A stretch of DNA of 64,000 bases. Origin: Bradyrhizobium sp. AUGA SZCCT0283 (GTDB lineage: Bacteria; Pseudomonadota; Alphaproteobacteria; Rhizobiales; Xanthobacteraceae). The stretch covers positions 62,001 through 126,000 of the forward strand of contig NZ_JAFCLU010000010.1 of assembly GCF_018130385.1 (NCBI RefSeq). Reading direction: 5' to 3'. Each line of letters opens with the position of its first letter. Position 1 is the first letter of the stretch. The position numbers and the translations under genes were made by a program. Of the stretch, positions 17,421 to 26,766 are shown one piece after another. The notes beneath the pieces were generated by a model. The model worked only from the letters and a program-made list of their open reading frames with translations. It was not told the origin of the DNA and made no database searches.

Positions 17421-17718
17421 TTACTTTGATTTTCTTTTACTTTTTGGTGCTTTTTCCAAGCCAGCAGAAGTGGTTTGGGTAAACCTGTTCGCCTTGTGTC
17501 CTTCAAGCCTGATGAACGCATCCTCTGCGAGCCCCGCCTGATCGGCGTCCTCGGGTGTAACGCTCCGCTTCGGCGAGTCTGGTGTGAGACCGAGAACTGA
17601 CATGATCATCTTGGCCGTGGCGCCGGCCTCGGCGAGACGATGGCCGGTCGCCTTGCGCAGACCATGCGGCTGACGCGGAGACCGTTCATGCGCCTTCTGC
17701 GTGAACGGCCTCCCAACA
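17421..17718 (-). pseudogene. Tyrosine recombinase/integrase, decayed C-terminal remnant
   Basis: Read on the minus strand the frame gives GRPFT, then HGLRKATGHRLAEAGATAKM, the conserved His-x-x-Arg block of phage-type integrases. The expected next block, LAEAERYTR with the catalytic tyrosine, is present but in another frame. The original frame then resumes as DADQAGLAEDAFIRLEG and stops at 17421. A 2-base gain before the LAEAERYTR block and a 1-base gain after it together restore the frame. The N-terminal catalytic part is absent, and about 30 residues between GRPFT and HGLRK seem lost. It begins directly after the matB stop codon. It is non-functional, a trace of a past integration. Confidence 0.75.
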
Positions 17719-17720
17719 AT

Positions 17721-19244
17721 CTAGTCAACCTTAGCTGAATAGAGATCGCCGAAGCGCTCCCGCAGCAGCGCCTTCTGTACCTTGCCCATGGCGTTGCGCG
17801 GCAACGTATCCACGAAGATGATGCGCTTTGGCTGCTTGAATTTCGCGAGGCGTCCCGACAGCGCATTGAGAATGGCGCGTTCATCTACCGAAGAGCCGGG
17901 CGTGCGTACAACGGCGGCTGTGACGCCTTCGCCAAAATCGGCGTGCGGAACGCCGACAACGGCGCTTTCGGATACACCAGGGATCGCGTCGATCTCGGTC
18001 TCGAGCTCCTTCGGATAGACGTTGAAGCCGCCGGTGATGATGAGATCCTTGCCGCGGCCAACTATATGCAGATAGCCGCGCCCGTCGAGCTTGCCGAGGT
18101 CGCCGGTAATGAAGAAACCGTCGGCGCGAAATTCGGCCGCAGTCTTTTCCGGCATGTTCCAGTAGCCGGCGAACACGTTAGGCCCCTTCACTTCGATCAT
18201 GCCGACCTCATCCGTGGGCAGTGTGGCACCGCTCTCCGGATCGGTGATGCGAACCTCGACTGCGGGCAGGGGGCGGCCCACGGAGCCGGGAATACGCGGA
18301 CCCTCGTACGGATTGGAGGCGATCATGCCAGTCTCGGTCATGCCATAGCGTTCGAGGATCTCGTGCCCCGTCTTCTCTTTCCAGGCGCGGTGAGTCTCGG
18401 CCAAGAGCGGCGCCGAGCCGGCGACGAACAGTCTCATGTTGGCGGTCGTGCGCTCGCTCAAATTCGTGCTCTGGAGCAAGCGAACGTAGAAAGTCGGCAC
18501 GCCCATCAGCACGGTCGCCCGTTCCATTGCGGCCAGGATGCGATCGGCGTCGAATTTCTGCATGAACAGAATGCGCGAACGCGCGGCAAACGTCACATTG
18601 CCAGCCACGAACAGCCCGTGGATGTGATAGATCGGCAGGGCATGGATCAGGACATCCTGGTGCGAGAAGCGCCATTGCTCGACAAGTGTCAGGGCGTTCG
18701 AGACCAGATTACCGTGCGTCAGCATGGCTCCTTTCGATCGGCCGGTCGTGCCCGACGTGTAGAGAATGGCTGCGAGATCGTCCTTCGCACGGGGCACGGT
18801 GTCGAATCCTGCGGGAAGGCTCGCTGCGGCGTCGACGAGCGAGCCCTTGCCTTGCTCACTGAGTGTCTCGACACGTCCGCCAGCCTTTGCGGTAATGACG
18901 CGCAGATCGGCTTCTTCCCTCGGATCGCACACGATCAATGTCGGCTGCGCGTCACGGATGAAATATTCGGTCTCGGTCGGTGTATAGGCGGTGTTGAGCG
19001 GCAGATAGACTGCACCGGAGCGGAGCGTTGCAAGATAGAGTGCGACAGCTTCGACGGACTTTTCGACCTTTGCCGCGACGCGATGGCCGGGGCCGACGCC
19101 GATCTTGGCCAGGAAACCGGCGAATCTGGCGCTCGTTGCAGCCAGGTCGGCGTAGGTTAGCGTGGCGCCGCCGTCCTTCTCGATGCAGATGGACTGATCG
19201 GCTTCTGCCGACGCAAGAAGTCGATCGTACAAATTCCAGTTCAT
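17721..19244 (-). CDS. matB: Malonyl-CoA synthetase (malonate-CoA ligase)
   Basis: It converts malonate, CoA and ATP to malonyl-CoA, AMP and PPi. The protein is 507 residues. ANL-family motifs are LYTSGTTGRSKGAML (near 167), RYGMTETGMIASNPY (near 297), TGDLG (near 376) and the C-terminal PRNAMGKVQK with the catalytic lysine. Length and motifs match MatB. It overlaps matA by 4 bp, and the two sit with a TRAP importer, which strongly supports malonate as the substrate. The gene ends right at the integrase remnant. Confidence 0.9.
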   Translation of the reverse strand: MNWNLYDRLLASAEADQSICIEKDGGATLTYADLAATSARFAGFLAKIGVGPGHRVAAKVEKSVEAVALYLATLRSGAVYLPLNTAYTPTETEYFIRDAQPTLIVCDPREEADLRVITAKAGGRVETLSEQGKGSLVDAAASLPAGFDTVPRAKDDLAAILYTSGTTGRSKGAMLTHGNLVSNALTLVEQWRFSHQDVLIHALPIYHIHGLFVAGNVTFAARSRILFMQKFDADRILAAMERATVLMGVPTFYVRLLQSTNLSERTTANMRLFVAGSAPLLAETHRAWKEKTGHEILERYGMTETGMIASNPYEGPRIPGSVGRPLPAVEVRITDPESGATLPTDEVGMIEVKGPNVFAGYWNMPEKTAAEFRADGFFITGDLGKLDGRGYLHIVGRGKDLIITGGFNVYPKELETEIDAIPGVSESAVVGVPHADFGEGVTAAVVRTPGSSVDERAILNALSGRLAKFKQPKRIIFVDTLPRNAMGKVQKALLRERFGDLYSAKVD

Positions 19245-20650
19245 GGCTTGATCTTCCGTTGAGAATTGCCCTGGTGGCTTGGAACGAGTTCGTGGGACGC
19301 CAGCTTTGCACGCAGCGCCTTCTTTACCTTGTCGGAGGCGACGACGGTACCGTGCTCGGCAAAGGCTTCATGGTTCGCTTCGATATGATCGAGCGCGTAG
19401 AGATAGTTGACCATCAGGCCATACGATTGCTTCATGCCCTTGGCAGAAGCATCGCCAAGGAAATTCAACCGTTCCAGGCGCGCGCCGTTGCCGAGATGGA
19501 AGCGGGCGACCGGATCGATCGGCTTGCCCGATGGAAGCTTTGCCTTCAGGAAATAATAGGCGGCAAGCGAGGTGATCGCTTCTCGCGCCTGTGCGATGTC
19601 GCCGCCCTCATCGAGCGCAATCAGCGCGCGCCGTGTATCTTCATCGAGTGCGGCCGAGGCTTCGGCCTTAAGCTCACGCTTCACCCATCCGGCGAAGCCG
19701 GGAACGGGCGACAACGTGACAAAGGTCTTCAGGTTGGGCAGCTCGCGGGCGAGGTCCTGAACCACCTGCTTGATCAGAAAATTCCCGAACGTGACGCCCG
19801 CAAGGCCTCTTTGCGTGTTGGAGATCGAATAGAACACGGCCGTCGTGCCTTCTCGTGCGTCGATCGCCCGTCGCGATTTGTCCAGCAACGGCCCGATCGC
19901 CGAAGGAATCTCCCTTGTGAGCGCAACCTCGACGAAGATGAGCGGTTCGTCGATCAGCTGCGGATGAAAGAACGCATAGCAGCGACGGTCCGCCGGCTCG
20001 AGCCGGTTGCGCAGATCGTCCCAGTCCTGGATGGCGTGAACCGCCTCATACTTGATGATCTTCTCCAGGATGCTGGCGGATGTGTTCCAGTCGATCGGTC
20101 GCAGCACGAGAAAACCCCGGTTGAACCAGGATGAGAAAAGATGGACGAAATCGTCATCGACCGGCTGCAGCTCTGGATGCCTGGACAGGAGCGAGAGCAG
20201 GACTTCCCGCATGCGCACCAGGGACGCCGTCCCTCCCGGCGACAGATTGAGACGCCGAACGAGTTCCTGCCGGCGCGGCTCCGCCGCCGCGTGCAGGGCC
20301 TCGAGCTTGGTACCGTCGCCGCCTTCCTTGCGCTGATAGTCGGCAATCGCAAGTTCGATGGAACGACGGTCAGGTCCGAACCGGTCGGCGAGCGAGGCGA
20401 GGAATTTTAGCCGTTGCGGCTCGCCGGCCCTCTCGAAAGCCGCAAGCAGCGATTGCGCGATCGCTACGCCCGAGGCTTCCCCGCGTCGGGAGAGCAGCGC
20501 CTCGCCCAGCAGTTCGAGATCGCGGTCCTCGTCTGCACCACGTTCCGGCTTCATGCCAAGGACCGCCCGGCCACGCTGTGTCAGCGTCTCGATCAGGCCC
20601 TGGAGGAATTCGGGCGCCGTGATGCGTCCGGATGTTGTATCGCTCAGCAT
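19241..20650 (-). CDS. matA: Malonyl-CoA decarboxylase
   Basis: It decarboxylates malonyl-CoA to acetyl-CoA, the second step of malonate use. The protein is 469 residues, the length of MatA/MLYCD enzymes. The body carries the MCD family stretches ISNTQRGLAGVTFGNFLIKQ and FVTLSPVPGFAGWVKRE, with the conserved serine and histidine region toward the C-terminus (FHLGNGARLERLN). It overlaps matB by 4 bp, and the dctM gene ends 17 bp upstream, so all five genes form one operon. Confidence 0.92.
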   Translation of the reverse strand: MLSDTTSGRITAPEFLQGLIETLTQRGRAVLGMKPERGADEDRDLELLGEALLSRRGEASGVAIAQSLLAAFERAGEPQRLKFLASLADRFGPDRRSIELAIADYQRKEGGDGTKLEALHAAAEPRRQELVRRLNLSPGGTASLVRMREVLLSLLSRHPELQPVDDDFVHLFSSWFNRGFLVLRPIDWNTSASILEKIIKYEAVHAIQDWDDLRNRLEPADRRCYAFFHPQLIDEPLIFVEVALTREIPSAIGPLLDKSRRAIDAREGTTAVFYSISNTQRGLAGVTFGNFLIKQVVQDLARELPNLKTFVTLSPVPGFAGWVKRELKAEASAALDEDTRRALIALDEGGDIAQAREAITSLAAYYFLKAKLPSGKPIDPVARFHLGNGARLERLNFLGDASAKGMKQSYGLMVNYLYALDHIEANHEAFAEHGTVVASDKVKKALRAKLASHELVPSHQGNSQRKIKP

Positions 20651-20667
20651 GGTTTATGCCTCCTCGG

Positions 20668-22023
20668 CTATCGGGAAGGGGGACCCATCACCAGGTTGGG
20701 CAACCAGGTGGAGATCGAGGGCATCAGGCAAAGCAGGACGACAGCGAACGCCATCAAGAGAACGAACGGCAGCGTTCCCCAGATCACGTCCCGCAGCGGG
20801 ATGTCGGGCGCAATATTCCGGATGACGAAGATGTTGAGACCAACCGGCGGATGGATGAGACCCATTTCCATCACGATGGTCATCACCACGCCGAACCAGA
20901 TCAGGTCGAAGCCCACATCCTTGAGCGGCGGCAGGATGATCGGTGCTGTCATCAGGATGATGGAAACCGGCGGCAGGAAGAAGCCGAGGACAACGACCAT
21001 GACCAGGATCGCGCCCAGCAGCACCCATCGCGAGAGCTGCATCGCGACGATCGCCTGAGCCGCCGCCTGGCTGATGTGGAGATAGCTCATCACGTAGGAG
21101 TAGAGCAGAGACATGCCGATAATCAGCATCAGCATGGTCGACTCCTTCAGCGTCGATTCCAGGATCGGGCTGAGATCCTTTGGATGCCACACGCCGTAGA
21201 TCGAGGCGATCAGAGCCAGGGCCAGGATGCCGCCAAGGCCGGCAGTTTCCGACGGCGTGGCATAGCCGCCGTAGAGCGCAATCATGACGCCGCTGAGCAG
21301 CACGATGAAGGGCAGCACGCGCGGCAGCGCGCCGAACCGCGCCGCCATCGTGAAGCGCTCGTGCGACAGGATCGCGTGGCTGCCGGGGGTTGCCTCGTAG
21401 GCTTGTCGCGCCGCTGCGTATTCGGCCTTGAACCTCAGGACCGCGTAAGTTGCAAACAGCACGACAAGGAGCAGCCCGGGTCCGATGCCGGCGAGGAACA
21501 GGCGCCCAAGCGACTGCTCGGCTGCGACCGCATACAGGATCATGGTGATCGAGGGCGGCAGCAGGATGCCCAGCGTTCCGCCGGCTGCGATGATCCCCGC
21601 GGCAAAACCGCCGGAGTATCCCCGCTTGCGCATCTCGGGAATGCCGGCCGAACCGATCGCGGAGCAGGTTGCAGGAGATGATCCTGCCATGGCCGCGAAC
21701 AGCGCGCAGGCAAAAACATTGGCTATGCCGAGCCCGCCCGGAATCCGTCCCATCCACACGTGCAGCGCGCTATAGAGGTCTTGTCCCGCCTTCGACTTGC
21801 CGATCGCGGCGCCCTTGAGGATGAAGAGCGGGATGGCAAGCAACGTGATCGACGCCATTTCCTCATAGACGTTTTGCGTCACCGTATCGAGCGATGCGGC
21901 TGGCATGAAGAAATACATGAAGATGACGGCGACGGTGCCGAGCGCCAGCGCAATCGGCATGCCCGATGCCATGATTGCAAGCGTGGCACCGCCATACATC
22001 ATTCCAATGGCCAACGTGCTCAT
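20668..22023 (-). CDS. dctM: TRAP transporter large permease (DctM)
   Basis: The large membrane subunit of a TRAP importer, 451 residues with about twelve hydrophobic helices; the MATMAGSSPATCSAIG-like stretch of the family appears as AAMAGSSPATCSAIGSAGIP. The ATG at 22023 overlaps the dctQ stop (ATGA), and longer frames would overlap dctQ. It is energised by an ion gradient and works with DctQ and DctP. Confidence 0.9.
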   Translation of the reverse strand: MSTLAIGMMYGGATLAIMASGMPIALALGTVAVIFMYFFMPAASLDTVTQNVYEEMASITLLAIPLFILKGAAIGKSKAGQDLYSALHVWMGRIPGGLGIANVFACALFAAMAGSSPATCSAIGSAGIPEMRKRGYSGGFAAGIIAAGGTLGILLPPSITMILYAVAAEQSLGRLFLAGIGPGLLLVVLFATYAVLRFKAEYAAARQAYEATPGSHAILSHERFTMAARFGALPRVLPFIVLLSGVMIALYGGYATPSETAGLGGILALALIASIYGVWHPKDLSPILESTLKESTMLMLIIGMSLLYSYVMSYLHISQAAAQAIVAMQLSRWVLLGAILVMVVVLGFFLPPVSIILMTAPIILPPLKDVGFDLIWFGVVMTIVMEMGLIHPPVGLNIFVIRNIAPDIPLRDVIWGTLPFVLLMAFAVVLLCLMPSISTWLPNLVMGPPSR

Positions 22024-22577
22024 TTGCTCCTCCATCCGTCGATCGCCGAGACGAACTGAAGCGCGATCTGCAGCGTCATCAGCGACATGCCGAGTGCCAT
22101 CATGCTGTAGGGAATCCATAGGGGCGGTGCCCAGGTCGATCCGGACACCTGTCCGTCGACCCACGCCTCATGCAGCAGTGTCCAGGATTTCCAGGAGAAG
22201 AAGCAGCAGAATAGCAGGCTGACCGCGTCCACTAAGAGTGTGCGCACTGCATTGCCGCGGGGCGATAAATAGCCGGTGAGGGCCTCGATGCCGATGTGAC
22301 CTCGGCCCGCCTGCACGAAGGCGGTGGAAAGGAACGTGCCGCCGACCAGCAGGAAGACGGCCGCCTCATCCTGCCAATAGGTTGCGGCGTTGAAGAAGTA
22401 ACGCGCAGCGACGCTGTAGCTCAAGATCGCGCTCGCGACGATGAGGGCGATTGAGCAGAGCACGACGATCGCCTTGTTGAGCACGGCCATGGCACGGTTG
22501 ATTCGCGCCACGGGCGAGCCGGGTCGTGCCGCCGTCGCTACGACGGAGTGGCCGAGGTCGATGCCATGCACGCTCAT
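22020..22577 (-). CDS. dctQ: TRAP transporter small permease (DctQ)
   Basis: 185 residues with four membrane segments, typical of the DctQ subunit. The conserved tryptophan-rich stretch FFSWKSWTLLHEAWVDGQVS is present. It overlaps dctP by 4 bp at its start and dctM at its end. Confidence 0.87.
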   Translation of the reverse strand: MSVHGIDLGHSVVATAARPGSPVARINRAMAVLNKAIVVLCSIALIVASAILSYSVAARYFFNAATYWQDEAAVFLLVGGTFLSTAFVQAGRGHIGIEALTGYLSPRGNAVRTLLVDAVSLLFCCFFSWKSWTLLHEAWVDGQVSGSTWAPPLWIPYSMMALGMSLMTLQIALQFVSAIDGWRSK

Positions 22578-23593
22578 GAACCGGCCTCCATCGCGAGCTT
22601 GATAAGGCGGGCGCAGTTCTCGCTCTTGTTGGCGTAGTCCTTCCAGGCCGTTTCACGTGCCAGGCTTCTCCACTCTCCGATCACACGGCCATCGAGATCG
22701 TGGATCGTGGCGCCGGCGGCCTCGTAGACCTTGGCCACACGAATGTCGTCCTGCACCGCCGCGGCGCGGCCGTATTCTTCGAGTTCGGCTCCGACCGACA
22801 TGATGATGTCGCGTTCCTCGTTGGAAAGCCGATCGAACACGGCCTTCGACATCAGGAGCGGCTCCAGCATGAACCAGTAGCTCTTGGCTCGTCCGGTCGT
22901 CAGATGCTTGGCGAGTTCTTCCAGTCGGAACGAGGTCAGGCTAGTCGACGAGGTGAGGGCGGCATCGCAGGCACCGGTCTGCATGGCTGCATAGAGCTCG
23001 TTGGAGGGCAGCGACAGAACCGAGGCTCCGGCGGCCTGCAGCACCAGATCCATCTCGCGAGAGCCGCCCCGGATCTTCATGCCCTTGGCATCAGCAACTT
23101 CGACCAATGGACGCGCGCGGCTGGCGGCGCCGCCGGCCTGCCAGATCCAGGTGACGATGACGACGCCTTTGGCTGCGAGAAATTTGGTGAGTTCCTGGCC
23201 GACCGGCTTGTTCTTCCAGCCAAGGCCTTCTTCGTAGCCGGTGACGAGGCCCGGCATCAAACCAAGGTTGAGTTCGGGAAGATCGCCGCCGGCGTAGGAG
23301 ATCGGAATGAGGCTCATGTCGAGCGCGCCCTTCCGCATCGCCGAGAACTGCGCGTTGGTCTTCATCAGCGATGAGCCAGGATAGATATCGGCGGTCATCG
23401 CCCCTTTGCTGCGCTCCTGGATCAGCGCTGCAAACCGGCGGCAAAGCCGGTCCCGGAAATCGCCCTCGGTGGCGGTACCGCCCGGAAACTGGTGCGAGAT
23501 TTTCAGTGCTGTTCCGGCGCGCGCACTTCCGAACCGCAGCAACGCGGGCGCGGCGATTCCGAGGGCAAGGGCCTGTCGTCTCGATATTCTCAT
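22574..23593 (-). CDS. dctP: TRAP transporter substrate-binding protein (DctP), Tat-exported
   Basis: 339 residues, a periplasmic solute receptor of the DctP family. The N-terminus MRISRRQALALGIAAPALL has an arginine pair before a hydrophobic stretch, consistent with Tat export. The conserved arginine region for carboxylate binding is near DAKGMKIRGGSREMDLVLQA. It is the first gene of the operon after the divergent GntR regulator. Malonate or a related dicarboxylate is the likely ligand, inferred from the mat genes that follow. Confidence 0.88.
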   Translation of the reverse strand: MRISRRQALALGIAAPALLRFGSARAGTALKISHQFPGGTATEGDFRDRLCRRFAALIQERSKGAMTADIYPGSSLMKTNAQFSAMRKGALDMSLIPISYAGGDLPELNLGLMPGLVTGYEEGLGWKNKPVGQELTKFLAAKGVVIVTWIWQAGGAASRARPLVEVADAKGMKIRGGSREMDLVLQAAGASVLSLPSNELYAAMQTGACDAALTSSTSLTSFRLEELAKHLTTGRAKSYWFMLEPLLMSKAVFDRLSNEERDIIMSVGAELEEYGRAAAVQDDIRVAKVYEAAGATIHDLDGRVIGEWRSLARETAWKDYANKSENCARLIKLAMEAGS

Positions 23594-23634
23594 TCCATAC
23601 CTCCCGTATTAGATTGCATTTTTATAAGATAGCT

Positions 23635-23644
23635 TTGTATACAA
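23635..23644. promoter_or_regulatory. Palindrome TTGTATACAA, probable MatR operator
   Basis: A perfect 10-bp palindrome lies in the 121-bp region between dctP and matR. The MatR protein of the Rhizobium malonate operon binds a very similar TTGTATAC core, so this fits a site where the GntR protein at 23715 controls both directions. Confidence 0.75.
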
Positions 23645-23714
23645 TTAGCACGAAACTGCATGCTGTATGGTTTGTCAAGCCTGTGGTATAGAAAAATAGG
23701 AGGTCGTGTATGCA

Positions 23715-24401
23715 ATGAGCCAAGCCTTTAGACTCAAGCAGGCGATCGAAGACGCTGTGATCGCAGGAGAATTTCGCCCGGGCGACCGGCTGGACGAAGC
23801 TTCGTTGGCGGAGCGATTCGGAGTCTCGCGGACCCCCATTCGGGAAGCGCTGCTTCAGCTCGGCGCGGAAGGCTTCATCGATGTTCGACCACGCCGTGGC
23901 GCGATCGTCAGCGTCCCTTCACCGACCGACCTGTTCGAGATGTTCGAAACCATGGCCGAGATCGAAAGCGCCTGCGGGCGACTTGCTGCGCGCCGGCTCA
24001 CGCCAGAGAGCGACGCGGCAATGGAAGCCGCGCATCGTGCGTGCGAGGCGGCCGCGCACCGAGGGGACAGTGAGCAATACTACGCCGACAACCGCAATTT
24101 TCACGAAGCGATCTACCGCGCGAGCCGCAACTCATTTTTAGCCGATCAGGCCTTCGCCCTGCACAAGCGGCTGAGCGCCTATCGCCGCATCCAGCTTCGG
24201 GCCCGCAACCGTCTGCTGCAATCGCTGCAGGAGCACGCCGGTATTCTCGAGGCGATCCGCGCCGGCGACGAGCAACTCGCGGCAACTCGTCTTCACAATC
24301 ACGTGCTGGTGCAGGGCGAACGGTTCTCGGACATGGTGCTCGGTCTTGCGGGAGACCGCCGCTCTGCGAGAGCTAGCAGCACGAGTGGGACGGCGAAGTA
24401 G
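23715..24401 (+). CDS. matR: GntR-family (FadR/FCD) regulator of the malonate operon
   Basis: 228 residues. The N-terminal winged helix reads FGVSRTPIREALLQLGAEGF, and the C-terminal all-helical FCD domain has the metal/ligand-binding acid and histidine positions (NFHEAIYRAS, HNHVLVQGE). The ATG at 23715 is preferred: AGGAGG lies 11 bases upstream, while the in-frame GTG at 23706 is too close. It is divergent from the dctP-Q-M-matA-matB operon and probably represses it until malonate or malonyl-CoA is present. Confidence 0.85.
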   Translation: MSQAFRLKQAIEDAVIAGEFRPGDRLDEASLAERFGVSRTPIREALLQLGAEGFIDVRPRRGAIVSVPSPTDLFEMFETMAEIESACGRLAARRLTPESDAAMEAAHRACEAAAHRGDSEQYYADNRNFHEAIYRASRNSFLADQAFALHKRLSAYRRIQLRARNRLLQSLQEHAGILEAIRAGDEQLAATRLHNHVLVQGERFSDMVLGLAGDRRSARASSTSGTAK

Positions 24402-24612
24402 AAGCGGCGTGTCGCTGAATGGAGTTGTCTCACCAAGTCTAACACGTGGTCCGGCACGAGGGCGGCTTCGAAAATGTGACGCCCTTCGATTTTCCGCTGC
24501 ATAGGAGCCTTTCTTCTCCGAACATCTCAATCCGAGGGGGTGGAGAGCCCCCACAACCATATTCCTGCGATGAAATGAGTGAACGTGCTGATACAGCTTT
24601 GATCTCGATCGA

Positions 24613-25824
24613 CTATTTTCTCACCAGACCGCACTTGCTGCGATCGAGCGGGCGGAACGCCTGGTCTGGTGGGATGGTGGCGACGAGCTGGACGAAATCC
24701 CAGGGCCCCTTGGATTCCTGGGGCGTCTTGACCTGGACCAGATAGAGATCGTGCACCATGCGCTGATCCTCGCGGATCCGGCCATTCGAGGTATAAGCGT
24801 CCGAGACCGGCGTGGCCTTCATCTTCGCCATGACGGTTGCGCCGTCGTCCGATTCGATGTCCTTCACCGCCTGCAAATAGTGACGCACGGCTGAGTAGAC
24901 ACCGGCCTGGATTTGCGAGGGCATCGCGTTGCGGCGGGCATAGAAGGCATCGGAGAAGCGGCGCGCCGCAGGGGAGATGTCCTCGAAGAAGCTGGTGAGG
25001 ATCAGATCGCCGCGTGTCGCCTTCAGCCCAACGGCGTGGATGTCGACATTCTGGAAGGACATCGGCACGATCTTCATGCCTTGGGCAACAAGCCCGAATT
25101 CCTCCGCCTGCTTGATAGCCGTGGCGTTGTCGCCGGCGACATTGATCGCCAAAATCTTTGCGCCTGACGACTGCGCCTGCAGCAGGAAGGAGCTGTAGTC
25201 TGGCGTCCCCAACTGTGCCTTGACGCTGCCGGCGACAGTGCCGCCCAGCTCCGCGATCCGCGCCCGCGCGGTCGCCTCGATCGAATGTCCGAAGGCGTAG
25301 TCGCCGGTGATGAAGAACCAGGGCTCCCTGCCGGACTGCATAATGCCGGACACCACGGCGGTCGCGGTCGAGTAGGCGTCGTGCGTCCATTGCACGCTGG
25401 TCGGCGCGCAGGCCTCGTCGGTGAGCTGGTTGGCGCCGGCGCCGGAGATCAGAAAGATCCTGCCATTGGCGCGCACGAGCTCCTGCACAGCGAGTGATGC
25501 ACCCGAGCTGCCGCCATCCGCTATCGCCTGCACGCCGTCGTTGAACCATTTGCGGGCGAGTGATGCTGCAACGTCCGGCTTGTTCTGATGGTCGGCCTGC
25601 AAAATCTCGATCGGCTTGCCGCCGATCTTGCCGCCGAACTCTTCGGCCGCCATTCGCGCAGCTTCGACCGAGCCCGCTCCCATGGCGGTCGCGAAGATAC
25701 CGTTCATGTCGGTCAGCACGCCGATACGGATGGCGTCACCCTTGATCTCGGCGTGCGCGGCCGGGGCCGTGAGAATGAGAGTGATTAGCAATATGGCGGC
25801 GAGTTTGGTGCGGTAGCTGACCAT
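24613..25824 (-). CDS. Orphan ABC-type substrate-binding protein (HAAT family)
   Basis: 403 residues with signal peptide MVSYRTKLAAILLITLILTA and a cut after AHA. The body is a type I periplasmic binding protein like LivK but of the shorter form (IRIGVLTDMNGIFATAMG). No permease or ATPase is adjacent, so it must share one or serve as a sensor. It is the last gene in a minus-strand run IclR, FAD hydroxylase, FAH hydrolase, binding protein, so it probably captures the aromatic substrate of that pathway. Confidence 0.85.
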   Translation of the reverse strand: MVSYRTKLAAILLITLILTAPAAHAEIKGDAIRIGVLTDMNGIFATAMGAGSVEAARMAAEEFGGKIGGKPIEILQADHQNKPDVAASLARKWFNDGVQAIADGGSSGASLAVQELVRANGRIFLISGAGANQLTDEACAPTSVQWTHDAYSTATAVVSGIMQSGREPWFFITGDYAFGHSIEATARARIAELGGTVAGSVKAQLGTPDYSSFLLQAQSSGAKILAINVAGDNATAIKQAEEFGLVAQGMKIVPMSFQNVDIHAVGLKATRGDLILTSFFEDISPAARRFSDAFYARRNAMPSQIQAGVYSAVRHYLQAVKDIESDDGATVMAKMKATPVSDAYTSNGRIREDQRMVHDLYLVQVKTPQESKGPWDFVQLVATIPPDQAFRPLDRSKCGLVRK

Positions 25825-25880
25825 GTCGTTTCCTCGGAGCGTTATGTTGTTGCTGTGCCGTTGGACGTGGGGCCCGCGCC

Positions 25881-26738
25881 TTACGCGGGCTCCGCGATCA
25901 CCGTGTTGCCGAGCATGCCGATGCCGGAAATTTCCACTTCAACCCTGTCGCCGGGACGCATCCACAGCGGCGGCGTGCGCTTCAGGCCGACGCCTCCCGG
26001 CGTGCCGGTGACGATGACGTCGCCGGGCGCGAGCGGGCAGATGGTCGAGATGTAGGCGATCAGCTCCGGCACCGGCGTGATCATGAGATCAGTGGTCGTA
26101 TTCTGCACGACTGTGCCGTTGAGCCGCGTCTGCAGCGTAAGCTTTGAAGGATCGGGGATTTCGTCCGTCGTCACCAGCCAGGGACCAAAACTGCCGCTGT
26201 CGGCAAACGTCTTGCCCGCGAGGAACTGGCTGGTGTGGCGCTGCCAGTCCCGGACGCTGCCCTCGTTGTAGCAGGCGTAACCTGCGACATGCTCGAGCGC
26301 GCGGCTTGCCGGAATGTGGCGCCCTGGCTTGCCGATGACGGCGGCGAGTTCCCCCTCATAGTCAAAGTCGTCGCTGACCTTCGGCTTCACCAACGGCTGC
26401 TCATGTCCGACCTGGCTGCAGGCAAAGCGCGCAAACAGCGCCGGCTTTTCGGTGACGGTCCGGCCGACCTCGGCAACGTGATCGCGGTAGTTGAGTCCGA
26501 CGCAGATGATCTTGCCGGGATCGGGAATGACCGGAGCGAACGAAATCTTGTCGAGGGGATGGTCGGGACGCGTGGCTGCCACGAGCCTCGCCGCGTCGGC
26601 CAGCCGGTTCGCTTCCAGCAGCTGACGCAGCGTCGTGCAGCCTTCGATCGTAAAGCGCGCGCCGAGATCGACGACGCCATGGTCCTTGAGGGCACCGTAG
26701 CTGGGGCGGCCGTCGACCACGAAAGAGAGCAGTTTCAT
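25881..26738 (-). CDS. Fumarylacetoacetate hydrolase family protein
   Basis: 285 residues. FAH-fold enzymes hydrolyse, hydrate or isomerise dioxo acids after ring cleavage. KIICVGLNYRDHVAEVG starts the FAH domain, DYEGELAAVIG holds metal ligands, and ITPVPELIAYIS with VTGTPGGVG follows. The start at 26738 has AAGGA before it; a longer frame runs into the hydroxylase gene. The module context points to the step after extradiol cleavage. Confidence 0.85.
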   Translation of the reverse strand: MKLLSFVVDGRPSYGALKDHGVVDLGARFTIEGCTTLRQLLEANRLADAARLVAATRPDHPLDKISFAPVIPDPGKIICVGLNYRDHVAEVGRTVTEKPALFARFACSQVGHEQPLVKPKVSDDFDYEGELAAVIGKPGRHIPASRALEHVAGYACYNEGSVRDWQRHTSQFLAGKTFADSGSFGPWLVTTDEIPDPSKLTLQTRLNGTVVQNTTTDLMITPVPELIAYISTICPLAPGDVIVTGTPGGVGLKRTPPLWMRPGDRVEVEISGIGMLGNTVIAEPA

Positions 26739-26766
26739 GAGATATCCTTGGATGTCTGAATGTTGA

